Shown: positions 1-5,248, counted from the stretch's first letter. The stretch is DNA of 29,873 bases from an uncultured Lachnospiraceae bacterium (GCA_905203555.1 CAJKWK010000034.1:1-29873); one strand, 5' to 3'. Notes: generated by a model from the letters alone, not told the origin. Made by a program: numbers and translations.

Positions 1-2
1 TC

Positions 3-1232
3 AACCAGCAGATCCTCCGGAAGGTGATCAAAAGCTGGAAGGGCTACTTTGCAGCGCTGCGGGATTACCGGAAGTCTCCGGAAAAGTACCTGGGCGAGCC
101 AAAAGCCCCAAAGTATAAACGGACTCCGTATGCAACCGTCCATTACACCAATCAGATCATCAAACCGACCGTGTCAGGAGGGAAGAAATTCCTTACATTC
201 CCTGGCACGGGTCTGAAACTGTGTATTGGAAGGGATACGGACTGTCCGGGCATCGTAAAGGTGGAGATAAAACCGGTAAACGGAGACTTCGAAGTGCTGG
301 TTACCTATATGGTGGAAATGCAGGAACCGGAGGTTCCGGAACATCCGGAGCGGATCCTTGGGCTGGATTTTGGCGTAGACAACTTCCTGGCAGGAATCAC
401 GAACTTCTCCGCAGTCCCATTCCTTGCAGCCGGAAACTGGATCAAATCCGAGAACCGGTATTTTAACAAGAAACGGGCGAGGTTGATCAGCGAGCTTACC
501 AAGGGACTGGATTCCACTCGGTCTGTAAAGAATTCCAGACGCCTGGATGCCATCTCGAAGAAGCGGGAACGGAAGTTCCGTGACTTCTTTTATAAGCTTG
601 CATACTGGGTTCTGCGTTACTGCATGGAAAATAAAGTAGATGTAGTTGTCATCGGCCACAACCGGGACTGGAAACAGGGCACAAACCTTGGGACAGCAAA
701 CAACCAGAACTTTGTCCAGATCCCGTATATGACCTTCGCCGGTATCTTAAAGCAGGTCTGTGCAGCATCCGGAATCCCAGTCATCCTCCGGGAGGAAAGC
801 TACACTTCCAAGGCAAGTCTGGTGGACGGCGATGCAATCCCAACCTTCCAGGAGAATGACGATACGAAGCATGTTTTCTCAGGGAAGCGGATCAGCCGGG
901 GCCAGTACCGCACAAAGGACGGTACGATCATCCATGCGGACTTTAACGGTGCCGGCAACATCATCCGGAAGGAATACCCGGAAGCTTTTTCGGGTGTTAC
1001 GGACTGGAGTTACTTAAATACTTCCGTACGCGTCGTTACCAGGGAGGAACTCTGCCGTGGGACAACACAGGGCCGCCGCGCGGCGAAACCGGCTCCCAGG
1101 AAACACCGTTCCTGTAACCGCAGGCATCACCACGAACGGCATTGGGATCAAAAACTCCAGTATATGGAGCTGTTTGGCTGCGGAAAAGATAAGACGGCCT
1201 ACAAAAAGCAGCAGCAGAATACAGCAGCTTAA
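3..1232 (+). CDS. tnpB: TnpB-like RNA-guided RuvC nuclease, 5' partial
   Basis: TnpB proteins are RNA-guided DNA endonucleases carried by IS200/IS605 elements. The frame is open to the left edge, so the true start is upstream; the GTG at 24 is not a credible start. Counting from that GTG, the RuvC motifs are Asp115 (ILGLDFG), Glu257/258 (REESYTSKAS) and Asp306 (HADFNGAGN), so the catalytic acids look intact. The stretch between the second and third motifs has no cysteines, so the usual four-Cys zinc ribbon is missing. This variant is common among TnpBs with the EESYTSKAS motif. The C-terminal tail is rich in Arg, Lys and His. The 3' end of the gene and the sequence after it probably encode the guide RNA. 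Family assignment is firm; activity is not shown. Confidence 0.88.
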   Translation, partial: NQQILRKVIKSWKGYFAALRDYRKSPEKYLGEPKAPKYKRTPYATVHYTNQIIKPTVSGGKKFLTFPGTGLKLCIGRDTDCPGIVKVEIKPVNGDFEVLVTYMVEMQEPEVPEHPERILGLDFGVDNFLAGITNFSAVPFLAAGNWIKSENRYFNKKRARLISELTKGLDSTRSVKNSRRLDAISKKRERKFRDFFYKLAYWVLRYCMENKVDVVVIGHNRDWKQGTNLGTANNQNFVQIPYMTFAGILKQVCAASGIPVILREESYTSKASLVDGDAIPTFQENDDTKHVFSGKRISRGQYRTKDGTIIHADFNGAGNIIRKEYPEAFSGVTDWSYLNTSVRVVTREELCRGTTQGRRAAKPAPRKHRSCNRRHHHERHWDQKLQYMELFGCGKDKTAYKKQQQNTAA

Positions 1233-1340
1233 AAATGTAATCCCGTAACAGGGACTAGAGGGCATGTGCTTGTCCTGTAAGGCGCTTCTGGTCTTACGAA
1301 GCCCCGCCCATTTCACTTGAAATGTGCGTGGGTAGTTCAC
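1233..1340 (+). ncRNA. Candidate omega-RNA 3' part and IS right end
   Basis: In TnpB elements the guide RNA overlaps the 3' end of tnpB and the right end, and the bases just beyond the element act as guide. Here 1277-1296 can form a GTAAG/CTTAC stem, and 1301-1334 forms a second imperfect hairpin ending before GTAGTTCAC. The guide would be copied from about 1341-1356. The RNA's 5' limit cannot be seen and may lie within the tnpB coding region. Confidence 0.45.
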
Positions 1341-1417
1341 ATGAAGTCACATGACATCATATAACGCAAAAGAGGAAGAGCGCCTAACAGTACGTGGGAA
1401 GGAAAGGAGAAAATCCA

Positions 1418-1702
1418 ATGAAGTATATACAAATTTTTAAAAATGAACCGGACGCTAGAATGAAAGAGTTGTATCTGGATATTCGGAATGGGAGGGAAGA
1501 AGGGTTACGCCCAAGAAGTCTGGATCCATATATTAAGGATGTAAGAGAACATCTTCCGCATTTAACATTTGGGGAAGCCTGGAGATATACAGAACAACTG
1601 TTCTGGGAAGAAGTGGCTCATAGATTCTTTTCAACGGAAAAAGAGAAGTCATTTTATACCACCAGTATAATGACAAACCTAAGTAGATGTGCTATGATAT
1701 AA
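1418..1702 (+). CDS. Hypothetical protein, 94 aa
   Basis: I do not recognise this protein. The ATG at 1418 is chosen over an in-frame GTG at 1394 because AAGGAAAGGAG sits 7 nt upstream of it. The product is charged and probably helical, with Trp/Phe-rich patches (EAWRYTEQLFWEEV). It has no signal peptide or membrane segment. The last codons overlap the promoter at 1670-1698 that serves the leader peptide and tRNA locus. It lies just inside the element end left by the TnpB insertion, so its own promoter region may have been displaced. Confidence 0.6.
   Translation: MKYIQIFKNEPDARMKELYLDIRNGREEGLRPRSLDPYIKDVREHLPHLTFGEAWRYTEQLFWEEVAHRFFSTEKEKSFYTTSIMTNLSRCAMI
1670..1698 (+). promoter_or_regulatory. 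Sigma-A-type promoter of the leader peptide/tRNA locus
   Basis: ATGACA (1670-1675) and TATGAT (1693-1698) are separated by exactly 17 bp; each box has one mismatch to consensus. It lies over the 3' end of the preceding gene. Transcription would start near 1705, about 47 nt before the leader peptide start. No other good promoter is seen before the tRNA array. Confidence 0.65.
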
Positions 1703-1751
1703 CCATCAAAAGAAAACAGGGCATCAAAATCAGCCCAGAAAGGAAAACACC

Positions 1752-1886
1752 ATGAACAGAATCAACAACACTTTATCTTATCTGTATAGCTATTCCAGTC
1801 TGTTGTCACTCGCTCTTAGCAAGGGACTTGTTGTGGTACGCTCATACAGAGACAAAGATAAGGTAGATGTGAGGTCTGTCATGTGA
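1752..1886 (+). CDS. Leu/Ser/Tyr-rich leader peptide, 44 aa
   Basis: The ATG has AGAAAGGAAA just upstream and a promoter about 50 nt before that. The product has 7 Leu, 8 Ser and 4 Tyr among 44 residues. Residues 8-23 read LSYLYSYSSLLSLALS, where 15 of 16 are Leu, Ser or Tyr. Codons in the run are TTA, CTG, TTG, CTC, CTT for Leu; TCT, TCC, TCA, AGC, AGT for Ser; TAT for Tyr (TAC occurs at codon 32). Only CTA and TCG are missing from these families. The TGA at 1884 is 36 nt before an intrinsic terminator. Downstream is a tRNA array coding only Leu, Ser and Tyr tRNAs. This is the layout of an attenuation leader. A short membrane-active toxin is the main alternative, but the polar C-terminus (SYRDKDKVDVRS) and the codon spread argue against it. 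Confidence 0.75.
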   Translation: MNRINNTLSYLYSYSSLLSLALSKGLVVVRSYRDKDKVDVRSVM

Positions 1887-1931
1887 TCCGATTTTGGGAT
1901 TTTTATAAGACTTTCTGCAAGCCGCTTGTCC
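1776..1931 (+). promoter_or_regulatory. Candidate attenuator: competing RNA pairings
   Basis: By eye, TCTTATCT (1776-1783, inside codons 9-11 of the Leu/Ser/Tyr run) can pair with AGATAAGG (1856-1863). The overlapping stretch 1851-1863 (GACAA, one bulge, G, then GG) can instead pair with CCGCTTGTC (1922-1930), the 5' arm of the terminator. A ribosome held in the run would cover the first partner and free the second to block the terminator. This is inference from visual pairing; no energies were computed. Confidence 0.5.
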
Positions 1932-1951
1932 TGATGGGCAGGCGGTTTTTT
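1922..1951 (+). terminator. Intrinsic terminator (attenuator) before the XRE gene and tRNA array
   Basis: CCGCTTGTCC (1922-1931) pairs along all 10 bases, two as G-U, with GGGCAGGCGG (1936-1945) across a TGAT loop and is followed by six T. It sits between the leader peptide and the regulator, with no new promoter seen after it. Confidence 0.85.
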
Positions 1952-1975
1952 ATATGCAGAAAGGATGAAAAAGAA

Positions 1976-2218
1976 ATGCCAACGATCAATATGGTAGAAA
2001 CGGGAAAAAAGATAGAAGAGATGCGAAAGCTGGTTGGAATGACGGTAAAAGAACTGCAGGAAGTATTTGGTTTTGCGACACCTCAAGCGATTTACAAATG
2101 GCAGCATGGTACTGCAATGCCAACCATTGACAATCTGGTGATTCTGGCAACAGTATTTGGATGTCGAATCGATGACATCATTGTGACAGACAAAGTAGAG
2201 ATAAGAAAAATAGCATGA
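1976..2218 (+). CDS. XRE-family HTH regulator, 80 aa
   Basis: A single helix-turn-helix domain of Cro/C1 type fills the protein: GKKIEEMRKLVGMTVKELQEVFG, then the recognition part ATPQAIYKWQHGTAMP, then the helix TIDNLVILATVFGCRIDDII. The ATG at 1976 is preceded by AGAAAGGATG; an in-frame upstream ATG (1883) would run through the terminator and is rejected. It is the first gene after the attenuator and ends 30 nt before the first tRNA, with no terminator between them, so it is probably co-transcribed with the array. It may control its own promoter at 1670; this is inference. No effector domain is present. Confidence 0.85.
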   Translation: MPTINMVETGKKIEEMRKLVGMTVKELQEVFGFATPQAIYKWQHGTAMPTIDNLVILATVFGCRIDDIIVTDKVEIRKIA

Positions 2219-2248
2219 AAATCCGCAGAGTAAATCTGCGGAGTATAT

Positions 2249-2330
2249 AGGCAAGTGGCCCAGCGGCGACGGCGCCTGACTGTAAATCAGGTACAAGGAA
2301 ACATCGGGGGTTCGAATCCCTCCTTGCCTA
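2249..2330 (+). tRNA. tRNA-Tyr (GTA), copy 1
   Basis: Acceptor AGGCAAG/CTTGCCT, anticodon loop CTGTAAA with GTA at 2282-2284, long variable arm and T-arm with TTCGAAT. Base pair 1-72 is A-U rather than the G-C typical of bacterial tRNA-Tyr. CCA is not encoded; CTT follows the discriminator A. Confidence 0.95.
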
Positions 2331-2342
2331 CTTAGAATCTAT

Positions 2343-2426
2343 GCCGGTATGGTGAAATTGGCAGACACAACGGGTTTAAGCCCCGTTGGGAGAAATCCCG
2401 TGTCGGTTCGAATCCGACTGCCGGTA
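2343..2426 (+). tRNA. tRNA-Leu (TAA)
   Basis: Anticodon TAA at 2377-2379 in loop TTTAAGC; long variable arm GGGAGAAATCCC; T-stem GTCGG/CCGAC. The acceptor GCCGGTA/TGCCGGT gives a G1-U72 pair, discriminator A. CCA is not encoded. It reads UUA and UUG. Confidence 0.95.
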
Positions 2427-2432
2427 CTTTAT

Positions 2433-2515
2433 AGATGGGTATGTCTAGCGGCGAAGACGGCGGACTGTAAATCCGTTACAAAGAAACATCGTGGGTTCGA
2501 GTCCCACCCCATCTA
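2433..2515 (+). tRNA. tRNA-Tyr (GTA), copy 2
   Basis: Acceptor AGATGGG/CCCATCT, anticodon GTA at 2467-2469, long variable arm, T-arm GTGGG/CCCAC. The 1-72 pair is again A-U. It differs from copy 1 in the acceptor, anticodon stem and T-stem, so it is not a recent duplicate. Confidence 0.95.
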
Positions 2516-2520
2516 CTTAT

Positions 2521-2602
2521 GCTGACATGGCGGAACTGGAAGACGCGGCAGGCTCAAACCCTGCTGGAGAAATCCGTGTCGGTTCAAATCCGGCTGTCAG
2601 TA
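2521..2602 (+). tRNA. tRNA-Leu (CAA)
   Basis: Anticodon CAA at 2555-2557 in loop CTCAAAC, stem GCAGG/CCTGC, long variable arm. Acceptor GCTGACA/TGTCAGT with G1-U72, discriminator A, no CCA. It reads UUG. Confidence 0.94.
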
Positions 2603-2608
2603 CTTCAT

Positions 2609-2695
2609 GGAGATTTGGCAGAGAGGCTTAATGCGCCAGTCTTGAAAACTGGAGATCGGGAAACTGGTCCGAGGGTTCAAATCCCTCAGTCTCCG
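2609..2695 (+). tRNA. tRNA-Ser (TGA)
   Basis: Anticodon TGA at 2643-2645 in loop CTTGAAA, stem CCAGT/ACTGG, long variable arm. Acceptor GGAGATT/AGTCTCC with normal G1-C72 and the discriminator G expected for serine. CCA is not encoded. Confidence 0.95.
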
Positions 2696-2700
2696 CTTTT

Positions 2701-2785
2701 GCTCACGTGCGCCAATGGTAAGCGGGCACACTGCTAATGTGTTGGTCGGGAAACCGGCTTGGGGGTTCGAGTCCCTCCGTGAGCG
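2701..2785 (+). tRNA. tRNA-Ser (GCT)
   Basis: Anticodon GCT at 2733-2735 in loop CTGCTAA, stem GCACA/TGTGT. Acceptor GCTCACG/CGTGAGC, discriminator G, long variable arm, no CCA. It reads AGU and AGC. Confidence 0.95.
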
Positions 2786-2789
2786 CTAT

Positions 2790-2873
2790 GCCGGTATGGT
2801 GGAATTGGTAGACGCGGCGGGTTCAGAACCCGCTAGGAGAAATCCTGTGTCGGTTCGAGTCCGACTACCGGTA
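2790..2873 (+). tRNA. tRNA-Leu (CAG)
   Basis: Anticodon CAG at 2824-2826 in loop TTCAGAA, stem GCGGG/CCCGC. Acceptor GCCGGTA/TACCGGT with G1-U72, discriminator A. Long variable arm AGGAGAAATCCT; no CCA. It reads CUG. Confidence 0.95.
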
Positions 2874-2877
2874 CTAT

Positions 2878-2961
2878 AGGTGGGTATGCCTAGCGGCGAG
2901 GGCCGCGGTCTGTAAAACCGTCACATCAGAAACAGCGTGGGTTCGAGTCCCACCCCGCCTA
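2878..2961 (+). tRNA. tRNA-Tyr (GTA), copy 3
   Basis: Acceptor AGGTGGG/CCCGCCT, anticodon GTA at 2912-2914 in loop CTGTAAA, stem GCGGT/ACCGT, long variable arm. Pair 1-72 is A-U. Third tRNA-Tyr of the array, again with a different body. CCA is not encoded. Confidence 0.94.
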
Positions 2962-2965
2962 CTTT

Positions 2966-3050
2966 GCCCCTGTAGCAGAATTGGAATATGCACCGGACTA
3001 AGGATCCGGATACCGTAAGGTATGTGTGGGTTCGAGTCCCACCAGGGGTA
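2966..3050 (+). tRNA. tRNA-Leu (AAG)
   Basis: Anticodon AAG at 3000-3002 in loop CTAAGGA, stem CCGGA/TCCGG, long variable arm TACCGTAAGGTA. Acceptor GCCCCTG/CAGGGGT with G1-U72. A34 in tRNA-Leu is uncommon in bacteria and would need deamination to inosine to read CUU, CUC and CUA. Confidence 0.92.
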
Positions 3051-3054
3051 CTTT

Positions 3055-3143
3055 GGCAGCGTCGCATAGTGGACGAGTGCATCCGGCTGGAATCCGGAAG
3101 GTCGGCGTAAACTGGCCCGCAGGTTCGAATCCTGCCGCTGTCG
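3055..3143 (+). tRNA. tRNA-Ser (GGA)
   Basis: Anticodon GGA at 3089-3091 in loop CTGGAAT, stem TCCGG/CCGGA. Acceptor GGCAGCG/CGCTGTC with G1-C72, discriminator G, long variable arm, no CCA. It reads UCU and UCC. Confidence 0.94.
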
Positions 3144-3149
3144 TTTATT

Positions 3150-3236
3150 GGAGATTTGGCAGAGCGGACGATTGCACCAGCCTCGAAAGCTGGAGATCAG
3201 GAAACTGGTCCGGGGGTTCGAATCCCTCAGTCTTCG
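3150..3236 (+). tRNA. tRNA-Ser (CGA)
   Basis: Anticodon CGA at 3184-3186 in loop CTCGAAA, stem CCAGC/GCTGG. Acceptor GGAGATT/AGTCTTC, discriminator G, long variable arm. Its body resembles tRNA-Ser(TGA) at 2609, suggesting duplication and anticodon change. It reads UCG. Last tRNA of the array. Confidence 0.94.
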
Positions 3237-3249
3237 TTTTTTCTTTTTC
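3237..3249 (+). terminator. T-rich end of the tRNA array
   Basis: TTTTTTCTTTTTC follows the last tRNA directly. There is no separate hairpin, but the tRNA acceptor stem or processing may serve. Weak call. Confidence 0.35.
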
Positions 3250-3332
3250 ATATCTGTAAATGACAGTGTGCAGATGAAAGTCGGCGGTGGTTTTATTTCA
3301 ACGAAAATCTAAAATCTTCCTGCAAAAACCGG

Positions 3333-3389
3333 ATTTTTTGTTATCCGCAAAGGTGAATTTTGGCATGAACCGACGATTTCTGATAGGAT
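3333..3389 (+). promoter_or_regulatory. TTATCCGCAA box and possible promoter upstream of second tnpB
   Basis: ATTTTTTGTTATCCGCAAAG (3333-3352) resembles the two perfect boxes at 18875 and 19488. At the same distance downstream as in those copies lies a promoter-like pair, TTGGCA (3360-3365) and TAGGAT (3384-3389), 18 bp apart. It would serve the gene starting at 3444. The box match is clear; the promoter is weak. Confidence 0.45.
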
Positions 3390-3443
3390 TGTTTCATCAC
3401 TATAACATCAATCTCATTCATTTTGAGAAAAAGGAGCGATTTC

Positions 3444-4898
3444 ATGAAGCGGTCTGCAACACCCAGTTTTGTACTGACGTTAAAACTGAACACTTCCAAA
3501 GACGACGAGCGGATCCTGATGAAGCGCTTCTTTTCTGGATGGAAGATATATAACGTCCTGGTACGGCATGTCCGGAAAGCACTCAGTTCCATGCGGCAGG
3601 ATGCAAAGTACCGGGATGCCATGAATTGCTATCGAAAAGACCGAAAGTCTTCCGGGATTAAGAAGGAGCTTAGCGATATCCGGGAACAGTACGGATTAAG
3701 CGAGTATGTTCTGCATAAATTCGTAAAGCTCCAGCAGAAACGTTATGCTGATGACATCGACAGTCTGACGGCACAGAAAATTGCCAGTCATGTATGGCGG
3801 GCGGCCCAGGATGTCCTGTTTGATTCAGGGAAAACGGTACATTTTCAGAAATGGGCGGAATTTCATTCCCTGGAAGGAAAGAACAACCAATCCGGCATTC
3901 GGTTTAAGGACGGCCGACTGCAGTGGAACGGGTTGGTAATCCAGCCAAAGCTTCCAAAGAACGACCATTACGCCAGGGAGGCTCTAAAGAACCGTGTAAA
4001 ATACTGCCGGATTTCCCAAAAGACCGTCGAGGACCGGGAGCAGTTTTATCTGCAGCTGGTTTTGGAGGGAACACCGCCGGTAAAACACCAAATCGGCTCC
4101 GGACGGTGCGGAATTGATATCGGCCCATCTACCATCGCAACGGTATCGGGAACGGATTGTTCCCTGAAGGTACTGGCTTCGGAAGCCGAATTCGTGGAGC
4201 GGAAACAACGGATCCTGTTCCGTAAGATGGACCGGTCCCGCAGGGCCATGAACCCGGATAACTACAACAAGGACGGAACTGTACGAAAAGGTCGGAAACA
4301 CTGGAAGAAATCCAATACCTACAGAAAAATACAGCGCCGGTATCAGAACCTGTGCCGGAAACGGGCTGCCATCGTAAAACAAAGCCATGAGCGGGAAGCA
4401 AACCGGCTGATGGCTCAGGAAGACCGGTTCTATGTGGAAACCATGAATTTCCAGGGTCTGGCGAAGCGGGTTCAGGAAACAAAACGCGATGACTCCGATC
4501 GCTGCAAAAGGAAATCCGGATTTGGCAAGAGCATCGCAAACCGGGCGCCGGCCATGTTCTTAAGCATTCTGGAACGGAAGTTAAATGCGCAGGGCGGCTG
4601 TCTCAGGAAGATAGATACCGTCCGTTTTCGGGCCAGCCAGTATAACCATCTGGCAGATACTTATCAGAAAAAGACACTATCGGAACGATGGAGCTTGATT
4701 GGTGAAGATAAGATCCAGAGGGATCTATATTCCGCATTCCTGTTGATGAACAGCAATGCGGATGGAACAGCCGCAGACAGGGAGTTCTGTATCAAAACAT
4801 ATGAAAATTTCAAAATCAGGCACGATCAGCTGATCGAACACTTAACACAAAGCAACGAACCGCTACCAAAGTCCTTTGGACTCTGGAAAGCAGCGTAA
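3444..4898 (+). CDS. TnpB-like RuvC nuclease, second type, 484 aa
   Basis: The ATG at 3444 has AAAAAGGAG at a good distance; the alternative 21 nt upstream lacks a site. RuvC motifs are Asp225 (RCGIDIGPSTIATV), Glu332 (YVETMNFQGLAKR) and Asp427 (KIQRDLYSAFLL), with ASQYNH at 397-402 where TnpBs have TSQxC. The CxxC pairs of the zinc ribbon are absent. The N-terminal half is basic and helical, consistent with guide RNA and target binding. It is unlike the TnpB at the left edge, so the two are separate families, and no tnpA accompanies either. It lies directly downstream of the tRNA array. With all three acids present it is unlikely to be a nuclease-dead repressor derivative. Confidence 0.78.
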   Translation: MKRSATPSFVLTLKLNTSKDDERILMKRFFSGWKIYNVLVRHVRKALSSMRQDAKYRDAMNCYRKDRKSSGIKKELSDIREQYGLSEYVLHKFVKLQQKRYADDIDSLTAQKIASHVWRAAQDVLFDSGKTVHFQKWAEFHSLEGKNNQSGIRFKDGRLQWNGLVIQPKLPKNDHYAREALKNRVKYCRISQKTVEDREQFYLQLVLEGTPPVKHQIGSGRCGIDIGPSTIATVSGTDCSLKVLASEAEFVERKQRILFRKMDRSRRAMNPDNYNKDGTVRKGRKHWKKSNTYRKIQRRYQNLCRKRAAIVKQSHEREANRLMAQEDRFYVETMNFQGLAKRVQETKRDDSDRCKRKSGFGKSIANRAPAMFLSILERKLNAQGGCLRKIDTVRFRASQYNHLADTYQKKTLSERWSLIGEDKIQRDLYSAFLLMNSNADGTAADREFCIKTYENFKIRHDQLIEHLTQSNEPLPKSFGLWKAA

Positions 4899-5136
4899 CT
4901 CAAAAACATGACACAGGGGTCCGACTGAATCCCTCCGAGTTAAGACGACTCGTCGGAGTGTATCTTGCGGTAAAAGTCCCACAAAAGATCGGCAGCTATA
5001 ACAAACGGCGCTTCGGCGGCCCAAGTGATGCTGTAACGGTCCGGGAACCTGCCACTGGAAGGATTGATAGTGTGCAGAGCAGTCAGCTTATAACCCTGCA
5101 TCTTGCCTCATAAAAAATGACCTTTACTGAGGAATG
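4899..5136 (+). ncRNA. Non-coding stretch after tnpB, possible guide RNA
   Basis: No credible gene is seen here. It contains several short hairpins, for example CCGAG/CTCGTCGG near 4937-4959 and GGCGCTTCGGCGGCC near 5008. Structured sequence right after a tnpB gene is where an omega-RNA is expected. The limits and the guide position cannot be set from sequence alone. Confidence 0.35.
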
Positions 5137-5190
5137 TGAACTACTCAGTCATTGAATGGGCGAGGATTTCTGCTCGGAAGTCCTAAAACA
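5137..5190 (-). mobile_element. Inverted IS605-type right-end remnant
   Basis: Read on the minus strand, this stretch contains CGCCCATTCA and ends in GAGTAGTTCAC. That matches the right end at 1301-1340 (CGCCCATTTCA and GGTAGTTCAC). On the plus strand it starts GTGAACTAC at 5137. No minus-strand tnpB is present, so it is a solo end or a short non-autonomous copy. Similarity was judged by eye. Confidence 0.45.
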
Positions 5191-5204
5191 AATATATTCC
5201 AAGC

Positions 5205-5248
5205 AAAAACACAGCTCTACTGAACTTTTTCGAGCTGTGTTTTTTTTG
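5205..5248 (+). terminator. Intrinsic terminator
   Basis: ACACAGCTC (5209-5217) pairs perfectly with GAGCTGTGT (5232-5240), extended by A-T pairs, then a run of T. It separates the tnpB region from the accessory modules. Confidence 0.85.

Larger units (their letters stand above)
1..1340 (+). mobile_element. Solo TnpB element of IS200/IS605 type, left end outside window
   Basis: The segment holds a tnpB gene and ends in an imperfect hairpin (1301-1334) followed by GTAGTTCAC at 1332-1340, the form I recall for right ends of IS605-type TnpB elements. No tnpA (Y1 transposase) is visible, so the element would depend on a transposase in trans or was kept for its nuclease. The left end is not in the window. 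The exact right boundary at 1340 is inferred from the motif alone. Confidence 0.7.

Noticed and set aside
1752..1886. Type I toxin peptide
   Set aside because: The hydrophobic part is short and rich in Ser and Tyr, the tail is polar, and no antisense RNA promoter is evident; the leader role explains composition and position better.
1790..2296. 168-codon frame on the minus strand
   Set aside because: It runs opposite to the leader, terminator and XRE gene and into the first tRNA, and has no ribosome binding site.
2249..3236. Suppressor tRNA among the array, which would explain the in-frame TAA at 6445
   Set aside because: Anticodons read are GTA, TAA (Leu, reads UUA), CAA, TGA (Ser, reads UCA), GCT, CAG, AAG, GGA and CGA; none pairs with a stop codon.
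2519..3259. Open reading frames across the tRNA array on both strands (for example 2874-3251 minus with repeated DSNPR/DSNLR motifs)
   Set aside because: These arise from translating tRNA T-arms and are a known artefact; the tRNA folds explain the sequence.
3341..3350. TTATCCGCAA boxes as DnaA boxes of an origin
   Set aside because: They differ from TTATCCACA at one base and occur singly at fixed distance from promoters, not in clusters with an AT-rich unwinding region.
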